Source: Myxacorys chilensis ATA2-1-KO14
GTDB taxonomy: Bacteria; Cyanobacteriota; Cyanobacteriia; Leptolyngbyales; Leptolyngbyaceae
Assembly (NCBI GenBank): GCA_019359275.1
Contig: JAHHHP010000016.1
Span: 1 to 64,000, forward strand
Reading direction: 5' to 3'
Length of the DNA: 64,000 nucleotides
A program made the translations under genes and the position numbers. Position 1 is the first letter of the stretch; each line of letters begins with the position of its first letter. Shown here one piece after another: positions 44,743 through 54,598 of this stretch. The notes under the pieces are model-generated. The model was not told the DNA's origin. It did not search any database and worked only from the letters and a program-made list of their open reading frames with translations.

Positions 44743-44779
44743 AGCCCTCAGACATCTTGCTTCTGGGGGCTTCTTTATT
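44743..44779 (+). terminator. Intrinsic terminator of gltA
   Basis: AGCCCTCAG (44743-44751) pairs with CTGGGGGCT (44763-44771) with one G-U pair, followed by TCTTTATT. The remaining gap to ndhA (to 45031) must hold its promoter but no clear boxes stand out. Confidence 0.8.
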
Positions 44780-45031
44780 GGAATGCGCAAAATACGGGGT
44801 CTAGAGTATGGATCGTAAGTTAGATGTACTCGCTGCATAATACGGATAAAAGCTTTGGGCGCGACTTCCAGTTTTGAAGATTGAATTCTTTGGTGGGTAA
44901 GAAGGTTAGAAATTCAATGCTTTAGAAAGATTTGGTCTCTGTCAGACCGCTATACTGATAGTCGTTGGGGTTGTTAAGAATCTTCATCGTGAGGGCTTCG
45001 CGACGCTTCAACGCTTAAGATTTGCTGCGTA

Positions 45032-46159
45032 ATGGGAACTATGAACCCAGGAATTGATCTTCAAGGAAGTTTTATCGAATCCCTTAAGAGCTTTGGTTTA
45101 CCTCCGGGTGTGGCTAAAGTTCTTTGGATGCCTTTCCCAATGCTGATTATGCTAGTTGGCGCGACCCTAGGCGTCTTTACACTAGTGTGGCTAGAGCGGA
45201 AAATTTCGGCGGCAGCTCAGCAGCGCATTGGTCCTGAGTTTATTGGTCCTTTGGGAATTTTAGCTCCGCTTGCAGATGGACTGAAGCTCGTCTTTAAAGA
45301 AGACGTAGTGCCCGCCAAAGCAGATGGGTTACTATTCACGTTGGGTCCTGCGATCGTTGTTATTCCGGCGTTTCTGTCCTACCTAATTGTGCCGTTCGGA
45401 CAGAACATGATCATCACCGATGTCGGAATGGGCATTTTCCTCTGGATTGCGCTCTCTAGCGTTGTCCCGATCGGGTTACTGATGTCGGGCTATGCCTCCA
45501 ACAACAAATACTCCCTGCTGGGCGGGCTGAGAGCTGCCGCACAGTCAATTAGCTACGAGTTGCCTCTAGCGCTGTCGGTCTTAGCGATCGTGCTGATGTC
45601 TAACTCGCTGAGCACGGTGGACATTGTGAATCAGCAGACGGGCTACGGAATTTTGGGCTGGAACATTTGGCGACAGCCGGTTGGATTTCTGATTTTCTGG
45701 ATTGCTGCCTTAGCAGAATGTGAGCGAATTCCGTTTGACTTGCCAGAAGCAGAGGAAGAACTGGTAGCAGGCTATCAGACCGAGTATTCTGGCATGAAGT
45801 TTGCTTTGTTCTACATTGGCTCCTATGTCAACCTGACCCTTTCAGCCCTGCTATTTGCGGTTCTGTATCTGGGCGGATGGGAATTCTTTGTGCCAATAGG
45901 TACGATCGCAGGATTCTTGAATATCAGCGACACAACGCCTTGGTTGCAAGTAGTGGCAGCAGTGCTAGGGATCGGTATGACCCTGCTCAAGGCGTATTTT
46001 CTAATCTTCATTGCGATCTTAATGCGCTGGACGGTTCCTCGCGTGCGCATTGATCAACTCCTAGATTTAGGCTGGAAGTTCTTGCTTCCGGTTTCGCTAG
46101 TGAACTTGCTGATTACGGCGGGTTTAAAGCTTGCCTTTCCAGTGGCGTTTGGTGGCTAA
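45032..46159 (+). CDS. ndhA: NADH-like dehydrogenase (NDH-1) subunit 1
   Basis: 375 residues with about eight membrane helices. NuoH/ND1 family: it lies at the interface of the membrane arm and peripheral arm and forms the plastoquinone channel. Hallmarks are '[21 protein letters not shown]' and '[31 protein letters not shown]'. The start may be ATG 45032 or 45041. First of the ndhA-I-G-E order typical of cyanobacteria. Confidence 0.97.
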   Translation: MGTMNPGIDLQGSFIESLKSFGLPPGVAKVLWMPFPMLIMLVGATLGVFTLVWLERKISAAAQQRIGPEFIGPLGILAPLADGLKLVFKEDVVPAKADGLLFTLGPAIVVIPAFLSYLIVPFGQNMIITDVGMGIFLWIALSSVVPIGLLMSGYASNNKYSLLGGLRAAAQSISYELPLALSVLAIVLMSNSLSTVDIVNQQTGYGILGWNIWRQPVGFLIFWIAALAECERIPFDLPEAEEELVAGYQTEYSGMKFALFYIGSYVNLTLSALLFAVLYLGGWEFFVPIGTIAGFLNISDTTPWLQVVAAVLGIGMTLLKAYFLIFIAILMRWTVPRVRIDQLLDLGWKFLLPVSLVNLLITAGLKLAFPVAFGG

Positions 46160-46199
46160 TTCGCAACCCTTGCCTTTTGCCTTAAGAGCGGAGAACACA

Positions 46200-46781
46200 A
46201 TGCTAAAGTTTCTTAAACAAGTTGGTGACTACACCAAAGAGGCGGTTCAAGCGGGTAAATATATTGGTCAAGGCTTGGCTGTTACTTTTGACCATATGCG
46301 CCGTCGCCCTGTAACCGTTCAATATCCCTATGAAAAGCTGATTCCGTCTGAGCGCTTCCGGGGACGCATCCACTTTGAGTTTGACAAGTGTATCGCGTGT
46401 GAAGTGTGCGTGCGCGTCTGCCCGATTAACCTGCCTGTGGTGGATTGGGAATTTAACAAAGAGTCGAAGAAGAAACAACTCAATCACTACAGTATTGATT
46501 TTGGGGTTTGTATTTTCTGCGGGAACTGCGTGGAATTCTGTCCTACCAATTGCTTGTCAATGACTGAAGAGTATGAGCTTTCAACCTACGATCGTCACGA
46601 GTTGAATTTTGACAGTGTGGCATTAGGTCGCTTGCCCTATAAGGTCACAGACGATGCAATGGTGACTCCGTTGCGAGAACTGGTGTATCTTCCCAAAGGA
46701 GTTCTAGATCCCCATGATTTGCCTCCGGGATCGAAGCGAGCTGGGGCACGTCCTGAGGAAATTGTAGAATCCGAAAAATAA
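46200..46781 (+). CDS. ndhI: NDH-1 subunit I (ferredoxin-type 4Fe-4S)
   Basis: 193 residues from the ATG at 46200, with GGAG seven bases upstream. Two 4Fe-4S motifs: '[13 protein letters not shown]' and '[13 protein letters not shown]'. It carries electrons toward the plastoquinone site. An in-frame extension to 46131 would overlap ndhA and is not conserved. Confidence 0.97.
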   Translation: MLKFLKQVGDYTKEAVQAGKYIGQGLAVTFDHMRRRPVTVQYPYEKLIPSERFRGRIHFEFDKCIACEVCVRVCPINLPVVDWEFNKESKKKQLNHYSIDFGVCIFCGNCVEFCPTNCLSMTEEYELSTYDRHELNFDSVALGRLPYKVTDDAMVTPLRELVYLPKGVLDPHDLPPGSKRAGARPEEIVESEK

Positions 46782-46787
46782 TTGTAG

Positions 46788-46808
46788 AGACGACCTAAGG
46801 GGTCGTCT
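46788..46808. repeat. Hairpin between ndhI and ndhG
   Basis: AGACGACC (46788-46795) pairs with GGTCGTCT (46801-46808), loop of five bases. It resembles a common cyanobacterial intergenic repeat and may modulate the downstream part of the operon. Confidence 0.6.
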
Positions 46809-46832
46809 GCCCCTGTATTTGGAGAGAAGAGC

Positions 46833-47444
46833 GTGAATTTAGCGGAAGGAGTTCAGATTGTATCGTTTGGTATCCTGTCAGTGATGATGTTAGGAGCCGC
46901 GATCGGGGTGGTGCTACTCGACAGCATTGTGTATTCCGCCTTTCTGTTAGGCGGTGTCTTCATCAGCATCGCAGGGCTTTATTTACTGCTGAACGCAGAT
47001 TTTATTGCCGCCGCGCAAGTCTTAATCTACGTTGGCGCGGTCAACGTCCTGATTTTGTTTGCGATCATGCTGGTCAACAAGCGACAAGAATTTCAGCCTG
47101 TGCCGAGGGCCTGGATTCGTAAGGCGGCAACAGCAGCGGTTTGCGGGGGTATTTTTGCCCTCCTCAGTACGATGGTACTTTCGACTCCGTGGGCGATTTC
47201 CAGCGCGACTCCAGCTGGAGATGCGTCAGTTGTGGTAATTGGTTTGCACTTCTTCAGTGATTTCTTGTTGCCCTTTGAGCTGGCTTCGATCTTGCTGCTG
47301 ATGGCGCTGATTGGCGCGGTTGTGCTTGCTCGTCGCGAGTTTCTGCCTGATGATGACTTCGAGAAGGCTCAAGCGGAGGCGTTAAAGTTGCCAGAGCGAC
47401 CTCGTGAGTTAGTTCCGTCAGGTCGTAATGAAACGGTGAAATAA
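46833..47444 (+). CDS. ndhG: NDH-1 subunit 6
   Basis: 203 residues with five membrane helices, NuoJ/ND6 family. GTG start at 46833, preceded by GGAGAG. 'VYSAFLLGGVFISIAGLYLLLNADFIAAAQVLIYVGAVNVLILFAIMLVN' spans helices 2-3 with the usual pi-bulge region. It is followed after 12 bp by ndhE. Confidence 0.96.
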   Translation: MNLAEGVQIVSFGILSVMMLGAAIGVVLLDSIVYSAFLLGGVFISIAGLYLLLNADFIAAAQVLIYVGAVNVLILFAIMLVNKRQEFQPVPRAWIRKAATAAVCGGIFALLSTMVLSTPWAISSATPAGDASVVVIGLHFFSDFLLPFELASILLLMALIGAVVLARREFLPDDDFEKAQAEALKLPERPRELVPSGRNETVK

Positions 47445-47456
47445 GGGTAGGTTAGT

Positions 47457-47762
47457 ATGCAACTCCAGTATTTTCTTCTTGTAGCGGCGGCGTTGTTCTG
47501 CATTGGCATTTACGGCTTAGTGAATAGCCGCAATGCGGTGCGGGTGTTAATGTCGATCGAACTGATGTTGAATGCCGTGAATCTGAACTTGATGGCATTT
47601 TCTAACTATCTCGATCCGCAAACGATTAAAGGTCAAATTTTTACGGTGTTTGTAATTGCGATCGCAGCCGCTGAAGCTGCTGTTGGTCTAGCGATCGTGC
47701 TGGCTATTTATCGAAATCGCGACACGGTGGATATGGAGCAATTTAACTTACTTAAGTGGTAG
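47457..47762 (+). CDS. ndhE: NDH-1 subunit 4L
   Basis: 101 residues with three membrane helices, NuoK/ND4L family. The conserved Glu residues of the proton channel lie in '[14 protein letters not shown]' and '[18 protein letters not shown]'. Last gene of the operon, with a strong terminator downstream. Confidence 0.97.
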   Translation: MQLQYFLLVAAALFCIGIYGLVNSRNAVRVLMSIELMLNAVNLNLMAFSNYLDPQTIKGQIFTVFVIAIAAAEAAVGLAIVLAIYRNRDTVDMEQFNLLKW

Positions 47763-47800
47763 AAAAATTCTACTCCGATTCAACGACTCCTATCTTACGC

Positions 47801-47830
47801 GGGGTGCAGTCTAATGCACCCCTTGCTTTT
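47801..47830 (+). terminator. Intrinsic terminator of the ndhAIGE operon
   Basis: GGGGTGCA (47801-47808) pairs perfectly with TGCACCCC (47815-47822) across a 6-nt loop, followed by TTGCTTTT. Confidence 0.9.
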
Positions 47831-48015
47831 GGGTGTCTCCTGACTGTTTGGCTAGGTGAAGCAACTACGCTAGTCATGAACCTAACGAGGTCGTCGCTCG
47901 AAAGCGGGCTACGGTTGCAACAAAACGCTTCATCTCCATAATGGATTCGCGAGAAACGAATCAACCTAGAGTTCTAGATGGTATAACAACTTGAAGTCCT
48001 TCTGATGCTGGCGTT

Positions 48016-48933
48016 GTGCAGTTAAAGCAAGTCATTATTATTCACAAGGCAGGCGACCTGATGAGTAAGCGTTGGGCAGAAAAGTGTGTCCAAGCGCTAG
48101 AACATCGGGGCTGTCGGGTGCTGTTAGGTCCGAGCGGTCCGAAAGATAATCCTTATCCTGTGTTTCTCGCATCGGTGACGCAACCGATTGATTTAGCGAT
48201 CGTATTGGGCGGCGATGGAACCGCGCTCTCTGCGGCAAGAAATTTAGCGGCGGATCGAATTCCGATATTGGCGGTGAATGTGGGTGGACATTTGGGATTT
48301 CTCACCGAGTCACCCGATGATTTTGACAGCGATACGGTTTGGGATCGCTTAGCAGAAGATCGATTTGCGGTGCAGCGTCGGATGATGTTGCAGGCAGCAG
48401 TGCATGAAGGCAATCGGACGAATTTGGAGGCCGTGAGCGATCGCTATCTCGCCCTCAACGAGATGTGCATCAAACCCGCTTCTGCGGATCGGATGATTAC
48501 CTCAATTTTAGAAATGGAAATTGACGGTGCAGTGGTGGATCAATATCAAGGCGATGGCTTGATTGTGGCGACTCCGACTGGCTCAACGTGTTACACAGTG
48601 GCCGCGAATGGGCCAATTATCCATCCGGGTATGGAAGCGATCGCAATTACGCCCATTTGCCCCCTGAGTTTATCGAGTCGCCCAATCGTCATTCCACCTG
48701 GTTCTGTGGTCAGTATTTGGGCGTTGGCTGATCCAGACTTGAGTACCAAGCTTTGGATGGATGGAGTGCTGGCGACTTCAATGTGGCCCGGACAGCGAGT
48801 TGATATTCGGGTGGCAGAGGATGACGCTCAGTTTATTATCTTAAGAGAAGATTACTCGTATTATCAAACGCTACGCGAGAAATTGCAGTGGGCAGGGGCA
48901 CGAATTCAGTACGGCAACCATTTCAGAAATTGA
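48016..48933 (+). CDS. nadK: NAD kinase
   Basis: 305 residues. The GGDGT motif 'IVLGGDGTALSAARNL' and 'GDGLIVATPTGSTCYTVAANGPIIHPGMEA' identify the ATP-NAD kinase family, which makes NADP(H). GTG start at 48016. Cyanobacteria often have two NADKs; which one this is cannot be told. It follows the ndh terminator and probably has its own promoter. Confidence 0.94.
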   Translation: MQLKQVIIIHKAGDLMSKRWAEKCVQALEHRGCRVLLGPSGPKDNPYPVFLASVTQPIDLAIVLGGDGTALSAARNLAADRIPILAVNVGGHLGFLTESPDDFDSDTVWDRLAEDRFAVQRRMMLQAAVHEGNRTNLEAVSDRYLALNEMCIKPASADRMITSILEMEIDGAVVDQYQGDGLIVATPTGSTCYTVAANGPIIHPGMEAIAITPICPLSLSSRPIVIPPGSVVSIWALADPDLSTKLWMDGVLATSMWPGQRVDIRVAEDDAQFIILREDYSYYQTLREKLQWAGARIQYGNHFRN

Positions 48934-48942
48934 TGATAGAAA

Positions 48943-50046
48943 TTAATGAGTCACGAAAGGGGTTAACTCATAGCAAAGTTCGAGGAGTTGAGCCGTGATT
49001 TGATCGGATGAGAAGTGATCTATTACGTATTGATTTGCGTTTCGCCCTCGTTCGATTGCCTCAGTTGGGTTGTCTAGACACGCTTTCATTGCCCTTGCTA
49101 ATCCTTCAATATCTTCTCGTTCAAACATCAGATTATATGGGCTTGCCATTTCGGGTAAACCTCCAACCTTTGCCACGATCGAACATGTTTGAACACTCGA
49201 TGCTTCTAACGTGACATAGCCCGCAGGCTCTTGCCAGCGAGACGGAACAACGAGCGCTAAAGAGGATCGAACTAGATGAAGAATCTCCTGACGATCACGG
49301 CTGCCTAAAAACTCGATGCGATCACGAACCAATAATTCATCCGCTAATGATTTCATCTGATCGCTAGAAGTTCCATCGCCGATAATCCACACTTGAAACT
49401 GGTAGCCCCACTCTTGCAGAAGCTTGGCTGATTTAATCAATAGATCAACTCCTTTGTCACTATACACTCGACCTACGTAAGTGAAGGTATAGGGGTGAAC
49501 CATGCAATCTATTGTTTTAATAGACTGGTCTGACGGAACGGAAATTGGATTAAATAACGTCGAAACAGTCCAAGGAAAGCTATGCGATTCTGCAAGAAAC
49601 TGGCTACAAGCGGTATGGCGATCTGCTAACAATGCTGTTAGAAACCGAACTACAAATCTTGCCCATTTAATAATCGTATAGAGTTTCCACTTGAGAGGAT
49701 AGTTTACTTTGGGTAAAGACTGAATTAGTTCTGTTTTGAGCCGTTTTAAGAACGGCATCTTTTCATAATCAAAATGGATGGATGAATAGAATAAGTAATG
49801 ATATTTGATAATAATTTTCTTGCCAAATAGCTTGCATAGCAAAGCAAAGCCTAAATGATTAGAATTCATATGAATCAGATCAGCGGCTGCGATCGCGCTG
49901 ATCCATTGCCAGATTGGCGCGGTTTTGGTCGAAACCACTTGCGTTTCTATGCCCCGCAGATTTAATGCGGGTTCAATCGACCGAATGTAGGTTAAAACAC
50001 CCGCAATTTCTCCATCATGGTGCGTGTGTTGAATTAATAATTTCAT
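48943..50046 (-). CDS. GT4-type glycosyltransferase
   Basis: 367 residues. The N-terminal donor/acceptor half begins 'KLLIQHTHHDGEIAGVLTYIRSI'; the C-terminal half holds 'FTYVGRVYSDKGVDLLIKSAKLL' and the E-x7-E-type region 'VVPSRWQEPAGYVTLEASSV'. Likely transfers a sugar from a nucleotide donor in polysaccharide assembly. Codons are AT-richer than in core neighbours. It follows the GT2 gene by 12 bp. Confidence 0.9.
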   Translation of the reverse strand: MKLLIQHTHHDGEIAGVLTYIRSIEPALNLRGIETQVVSTKTAPIWQWISAIAAADLIHMNSNHLGFALLCKLFGKKIIIKYHYLFYSSIHFDYEKMPFLKRLKTELIQSLPKVNYPLKWKLYTIIKWARFVVRFLTALLADRHTACSQFLAESHSFPWTVSTLFNPISVPSDQSIKTIDCMVHPYTFTYVGRVYSDKGVDLLIKSAKLLQEWGYQFQVWIIGDGTSSDQMKSLADELLVRDRIEFLGSRDRQEILHLVRSSLALVVPSRWQEPAGYVTLEASSVQTCSIVAKVGGLPEMASPYNLMFEREDIEGLARAMKACLDNPTEAIERGRNANQYVIDHFSSDQITAQLLELCYELTPFVTH

Positions 50047-50058
50047 TCATTGCAGATC

Positions 50059-51006
50059 TCACTTCAACCGGAGTGCATGGAGCCACAAATAGAATGGACT
50101 CAGTAAACTGCTGACTAACAACTGCATCTCACACCCGATCGCCAAATCCGTTTGAATCAAGGTGCGGTACTTGACTACATGCAAAATAACTCTTTTGAGA
50201 TCATTAACTAAATAAAGCGGCAAAAATAAAGGGCGTTGCCATGCATGGAGCCGCACCATCCGAATATGAGTTCGGGCAAACCCAATGCCTCGAATCAGAG
50301 AAAACAAGTAATCTTTCTCCAAGCGCCATCTTGGAATCTGATGATAGAGGTGCATTTCAGGGTTATACCAGATCTCCCAGCCCGCCTGCTGAATGTGAGC
50401 TAAGGCTTCAATATCCTCACTTGCCAGCATCACGCCTGCTACTCGACCTAACAAAATGGGCTTTGCTGGAACTGCCTCTAGCCAAGCCTGACGCCGAATC
50501 ACCAGCCCCGCTCCGGGAGGCAGCATCCGTGTCTGGGGTTCGTAGCGATACGGCTTCGAGCCTCGCTCGATCACAGCTAAAAAGACGGCGATTTTCTTAA
50601 TCTCAGGTGGCGGTTCAACCTCATAGTCTCCGTGAATTTGTCCTCCAAATGCCCCAATTTTAGGATGACTGTTTCCAAATTGGTACGCTTGAGCAACCCA
50701 ATCCTCGGCGGGTAGAGTGTCGTCATCAAGAAAACAGACAAATGTTCCAGACGCCGCTTGAACTGCTCGCGATCGTGCCAGTGCTAATCCCTGCTCTGGC
50801 TCAAATACGTACCTTAGAGGAGAGTGCTGCCACTGACGTTGACGTGCTTCAATCACTTGCTTCGTACCATCAGTGCTGTTGTTATCGACAACAATCACTT
50901 CCCAAGACATCGAGGCTGGAGTAACCTGCGATCGGAGGCAGTCCAACACTTTGCCAATTCGAGATTCACCATTGTAGGTACAGATTGCAACACTTAGATC
51001 CATCAT
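50059..51006 (-). CDS. GT2-family glycosyltransferase (HpsE-like)
   Basis: 315 residues from the ATG at 51006. 'LSVAICTYNGESRIGKVLDCLRSQ', 'VVDNNSTDGTKQV' and the DxD-type 'FLDDDTLPAEDW' identify a GT2 glycosyltransferase, with 'SEDIEALAHIQQAGWEIWYNP' as the ED catalytic region and a C-terminal amphipathic end. It resembles the hormogonium polysaccharide enzyme HpsE, a name I give as a family inference. It makes a two-gene unit with the GT4 gene, possibly for exopolysaccharide. Confidence 0.88.
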   Translation of the reverse strand: MMDLSVAICTYNGESRIGKVLDCLRSQVTPASMSWEVIVVDNNSTDGTKQVIEARQRQWQHSPLRYVFEPEQGLALARSRAVQAASGTFVCFLDDDTLPAEDWVAQAYQFGNSHPKIGAFGGQIHGDYEVEPPPEIKKIAVFLAVIERGSKPYRYEPQTRMLPPGAGLVIRRQAWLEAVPAKPILLGRVAGVMLASEDIEALAHIQQAGWEIWYNPEMHLYHQIPRWRLEKDYLFSLIRGIGFARTHIRMVRLHAWQRPLFLPLYLVNDLKRVILHVVKYRTLIQTDLAIGCEMQLLVSSLLSPFYLWLHALRLK

Positions 51007-51140
51007 GGAGTAGGTGAAGGAACAAAAGCATAGCCCGCACAAGTGCTGGTTGAAGTGCTTGTTGCGAGAGGATGCTTCTGTCAGTGTTCACCAATGCAAC
51101 CCTTTAGAAACAACGACATCTATTCTCCACCTATTTCTCT

Positions 51141-52499
51141 TTAGGCTTTTGAGTTTCCTTTCAGCACGTCTTGCGCAGAGACGCCGTCTCCCTGAAAGCC
51201 GAAATACCACAGCACCGCCGCCGCTTCTGCCCGTGTGACTGGGCGCTTAGGTTGAAATAGGGTCGTGTAGCCGAAGGCTCTGCGAATGTTGGCTTGATCC
51301 CCGTTTTGGTAGTCGGCTAATACAGCTCGCAAAGCTCTAGAGTCAATTCGCCCTGCATCTTGAAATCCCCACGTCTGTTTGACTGCATCCAGGGTAGCGG
51401 TTGGCAGTGCCTGTCTCATATCAACTGGAATTTTCCAGAGAATTAACTCTTCGCGGCTAAGCGCGGCATTGGGACGAAATAAGGCGGCAGTATTATCACC
51501 TGAGAGAGAACTCGGAATCAATCCGGCTTCTGCGAGTCCTTGAATCGCCGCAAAATTCGGATTTTTAGCAGAAACATCTCGGAATGCAGGCTGGGCAGTT
51601 TCAACGCCGAGCCGAATTTGCCTAGCTGGACGATCGGCATAGACTCGATTGTTCGTCGCGACGAGCCAGCGTGCATACTCTCCACGCGTGATGGTCTTAT
51701 TTGGCTCGAACGTTTTGGCAGAATTCTTCTCTTTTGAATTAGATGAATTAGACGGCGTGAGAACTCCAAGCTGCGCAAGATCGCTGATGTAGGAACGCAA
51801 CTGTTGAGGCGCTTTGTTTAAATCAGCAAACGCCTCAGTTTGGGTGCTGTTGGGCGAGGCAGACGGGGCTGATGACGCAGTGCTGTCTGGTGGAATCGGG
51901 CCTACAAACTCAGGATCGCCGGGTTGAGGATTTGAGGATGCAGGGGACTGAGCGGCTTGGGCGTCAGAAGGTTTAGTTTCAAGGCTAATCCTGGTTCCTG
52001 CTGGAGCGTTTGGCTGCACTCCGACCGCAATTTGAAGCCCGCCCCGACTTGCCTCAAAGTTGCCTTGATTTTGCTCTGTGGATTGCTGATTCAGCTTCCA
52101 GCCATTTTTCTGGAGTTGATCGCGGTAAAAGGTGCTGACGCGATCGCTGCTATCTTCTGTTGTCCATCGCGTCAGTAACTCAGCACTTTGTTCGCGGGGA
52201 AGCTCGCCCGTCGAAGTGGCTTCAACCAATGTTGCGTTGGGATAAGTCGGAACCTCGGCAGGAAACTTGGGCGGAAGCTGAACCTGCGACGCTGGAGCGG
52301 GCTGCGAGTTGCTTGCATCAAGCGGGCTAGGGCTGCTGTTGAGTCGAGGATCAGCAGCAAAGGTATCTTGAAGGGACTTGCCTGCTGGACCGGAGCAGCT
52401 TGCTAAAGGCATGAGCAAGACGGCAATTAAACCAAGCTCTGTGGAGATTCGTTGAAGTAACACGGGCACACCGACCAACCTTAGAAAAATTACTTCCAC
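51141..52499 (-). CDS. SLH-domain lipoprotein
   Basis: 452 residues, GTG start. An N-terminal lipoprotein signal ends at the lipobox 'LASC' (Cys about 35). Residues 36-235 are Pro/Ser/Gln-rich with a beta-sandwich-like stretch at 75-165. The C-terminal part holds three S-layer-homology-like repeats ('ISDLAQLGVLT', 'RDVSAKNPNFAAIQGLAEAGLI' and 'KRPVTRAEAAAVLWYFGF'). It is probably anchored in the outer part of the envelope and binds peptidoglycan or pyruvylated polymer. Confidence 0.85.
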   Translation of the reverse strand: MEVIFLRLVGVPVLLQRISTELGLIAVLLMPLASCSGPAGKSLQDTFAADPRLNSSPSPLDASNSQPAPASQVQLPPKFPAEVPTYPNATLVEATSTGELPREQSAELLTRWTTEDSSDRVSTFYRDQLQKNGWKLNQQSTEQNQGNFEASRGGLQIAVGVQPNAPAGTRISLETKPSDAQAAQSPASSNPQPGDPEFVGPIPPDSTASSAPSASPNSTQTEAFADLNKAPQQLRSYISDLAQLGVLTPSNSSNSKEKNSAKTFEPNKTITRGEYARWLVATNNRVYADRPARQIRLGVETAQPAFRDVSAKNPNFAAIQGLAEAGLIPSSLSGDNTAALFRPNAALSREELILWKIPVDMRQALPTATLDAVKQTWGFQDAGRIDSRALRAVLADYQNGDQANIRRAFGYTTLFQPKRPVTRAEAAAVLWYFGFQGDGVSAQDVLKGNSKA

Positions 52500-52533
52500 C
52501 CTAGCGCAGATAAAGCGGCTCTGTCGGACACCC

Positions 52534-52974
52534 CTACTCGCGATCGTCTTCTAGCATTTTTTGCAGACGCGATCGCTCTTCGCCATAGCAGCCCTTTAAT
52601 CCCAGCCGAGCCGCTTCTAGTTCTTGAGATTCTTCTGAAATTACCGTAAGTTTTTTGAACCACCAGTGGTAGAACGTGGGAAATTTAACCTCTTCCTGGG
52701 CGACTTCTAAAAGTTCTAAAGCGCGTTCATGGGCAGTCGGTCTGCAATCTGGCTCGCAAGGTTGCTGGAGGAGAAGGCTGGCGCGATCGCGCATCTGGTT
52801 CCGAATTTCGGAGGGTTTAAGTTTAATACAGTCGTGACAAACATCTCCTTGCAGCAGTCCGCGATCGCTGTAGAGAAGAGCGCGGAGTTTTCCTGCTTCA
52901 AAGAGTTGACCGCAAGCTGTACATAGTAGTTTTTTAGGGCAAGTCGCTAAGGTGCGCTCAAGATGAATTTTCAT
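52534..52974 (-). CDS. Zinc-ribbon hypothetical protein
   Basis: 146 residues. CxxC pairs at 18-21 ('LLCTACGQLF') and about 45-48 ('VCHDC') suggest one zinc ribbon. The rest is helical and charged ('ALELLEVAQEEV', 'EESQELEAARLGLKG'). A conserved cyanobacterial type of unknown function. Confidence 0.7.
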   Translation of the reverse strand: MKIHLERTLATCPKKLLCTACGQLFEAGKLRALLYSDRGLLQGDVCHDCIKLKPSEIRNQMRDRASLLLQQPCEPDCRPTAHERALELLEVAQEEVKFPTFYHWWFKKLTVISEESQELEAARLGLKGCYGEERSRLQKMLEDDRE

Positions 52975-53260
52975 TTTTGCTATACAGTCAAACTTAGATT
53001 CTAGTTGTATCCTAGATTTCCTAAGTTACTAGATCCCGCTTAAAATGCGCTTTTAATTTTGCAATTCTCTATATTAAAAAATCTCGCATTTCAGATAAAA
53101 AAGGGGATCAAATAAAGCTACGTTTTGGTTCATGAATCGCTGAATAGCAGCTTAGCCTACAGTTTGGCAATATAAAATTGCTAACCTAAAAAAATAAGTG
53201 GGTAAAATGCTGCTAGACTGCGTGGGAATTTCATAACAATTTGAGCTAGGCAAGGTTGAG

Positions 53261-53587
53261 GTGAACGGACAATACGTTTCCAGAAAAGAGCTTTTGCAGG
53301 TGATTGATGATCACTGGATGCTAGAAGATCCCGATCGCAATGAGTATGCCTTTCTGTTCCGCTTGATTCAAGAACGACACCGAACTCGGTTTGAGCAAAC
53401 ATTTCAGCAGTCTACGCCAGAGCAATACGAAGCGGTGCAGCATCATCTTAGGACAATCGACCAAGAGCGAAATCGTGCTGAAGAGATTCTCTACTGGATT
53501 TATCTGGATAAGGAATTGAGACAGCAAGGACGAACGTTTCCTGATCAGGTTGAAGCCAAACATAAAAGAGGAGATCGGTCTGTGTGA
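53261..53587 (+). CDS. Hypothetical protein
   Basis: 108 residues, charged and helical, GTG start at 53261, with AAGGTTGAGG about five bases upstream. No recognised domain; 'DHWMLEDPDRNEYAFLFRLIQERHR' suggests an amphipathic helix. A perfect 10-bp dyad overlaps the stop. The 286-bp gap upstream (52975-53260) shows nothing recognisable. Confidence 0.6.
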   Translation: MNGQYVSRKELLQVIDDHWMLEDPDRNEYAFLFRLIQERHRTRFEQTFQQSTPEQYEAVQHHLRTIDQERNRAEEILYWIYLDKELRQQGRTFPDQVEAKHKRGDRSV

Positions 53588-53595
53588 TCTCCTCT
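53567..53595. terminator. Hairpin at the end of the 53.3-kb gene
   Basis: AGAGGAGATC (53567-53576) pairs perfectly with GATCTCCTCT (53586-53595), loop of nine. It overlaps the stop codon and lies between convergent genes; no T-run follows. Confidence 0.6.
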
Positions 53596-53628
53596 CTAGG
53601 TCATCGAATCGAAATTAAGCGAATGTGA

Positions 53629-54267
53629 TTAGGCAAAGTGAAGCGAAGTTGCTAGAAAGATAGCTCCGACGATGCAGGCAATCAAGCCAAAGGAGCGATT
53701 TAAGGCAGATGCTTTTTGGCCCGACCCAGAACTCAGCTTGTAAGCGAGAAGCGCGATCGCAGCTTGAATTACGGTAAATCCGATCAGGTAAGCAACTAAC
53801 GGCGAAGGTTCTGCACCAAAAATCGATTCGCCGTAAGCATAGCCATGAAACAGTCCTGCGATCGCAAATAGGCTCGCTAAACTAGCAAAACTGAGTTGCT
53901 TACCCAACACTAAAATCACTCCGAATGCAATGACCGAAAGAGCAATTACGCTTTCTGGCGCAGGCAAATTTAGCTTCAGAAGATGAGTACCTGTGCCGAT
54001 CATTGCAGAAACTAGGAAAAAAATAGGAAGACGCCATCCGCGAGAATAGAGCGCAGATAATAATCCGACTGCAACTATAGACGCTAAATGATCTAATCCG
54101 ATGATTGGATGTCCCAGTCCTGACAGAAATCCTTCCCAGCCGTTAGATGGCATTTTGCCACCCATCAAATGGTGGGCTGCGGCTGGCTGAAGCGTCGCTA
54201 ACCAGCCGCATCCTGCAAGGATGCTAACTCGAACAATAGCGACTGGATTTAATTTCTGTTGATTCAT
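53629..54267 (-). CDS. hupE: HupE/UreJ-family protein, putative cobalt transporter
   Basis: 212 residues with a signal-like N-terminus ('LATLQPAAAHH') and six membrane helices. His-rich 'AAAHHLMGG' and the family signature 'HPIIGLDHLASIVAVGLLSA' suit metal binding. HupE/UreJ proteins are nickel or cobalt permeases; a B12 riboswitch lies directly upstream, which points to cobalt. No hydrogenase gene is in the window. Confidence 0.9.
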   Translation of the reverse strand: MNQQKLNPVAIVRVSILAGCGWLATLQPAAAHHLMGGKMPSNGWEGFLSGLGHPIIGLDHLASIVAVGLLSALYSRGWRLPIFFLVSAMIGTGTHLLKLNLPAPESVIALSVIAFGVILVLGKQLSFASLASLFAIAGLFHGYAYGESIFGAEPSPLVAYLIGFTVIQAAIALLAYKLSSGSGQKASALNRSFGLIACIVGAIFLATSLHFA

Positions 54268-54303
54268 CTATACCTCGCAGATGAGTAAAGGATGTGAACT
54301 CAA

Positions 54304-54433
54304 AGCGGCGGGTATTCTGACTGATCAACGTTGGAATCTTAACTCCTACTTTGACTCACAGTTGCGGGACAGCGGCAGACTCACACTGCACTTTCCCCTT
54401 TACTTCTGATGGCTGCTTTCCACCAGAACCGCT
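54304..54433 (-). promoter_or_regulatory. Cobalamin riboswitch
   Basis: Read on the minus strand, the RNA starts with AAGCGGTTCTGGTGG and ends with the B12-box region TGATCAGTCAGAATACCCGC; the outer P1 stem is AAGCGG/CCGCTT (54433-54428 with 54309-54304). The core contains the diagnostic GCCGCTGTCCCGCAACTGTGA. It is followed after about 36 bases by hupE and should repress it when cobalamin is plentiful. Confidence 0.92.
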
Positions 54434-54598
54434 TTGTTGCAAATTTAAGGATGCGAGAGGTCAGTCTATCATGATCTCAGCCGCCCACTTGTAAATAAAT
54501 GCGATCGCAAGAATTGAGCGATCGCAAATACAAGAATGTGTTCCTCATCAGCGGAATAAAAGATACTTCTACTTTACGGCGCGATCCAAAATCTATAT

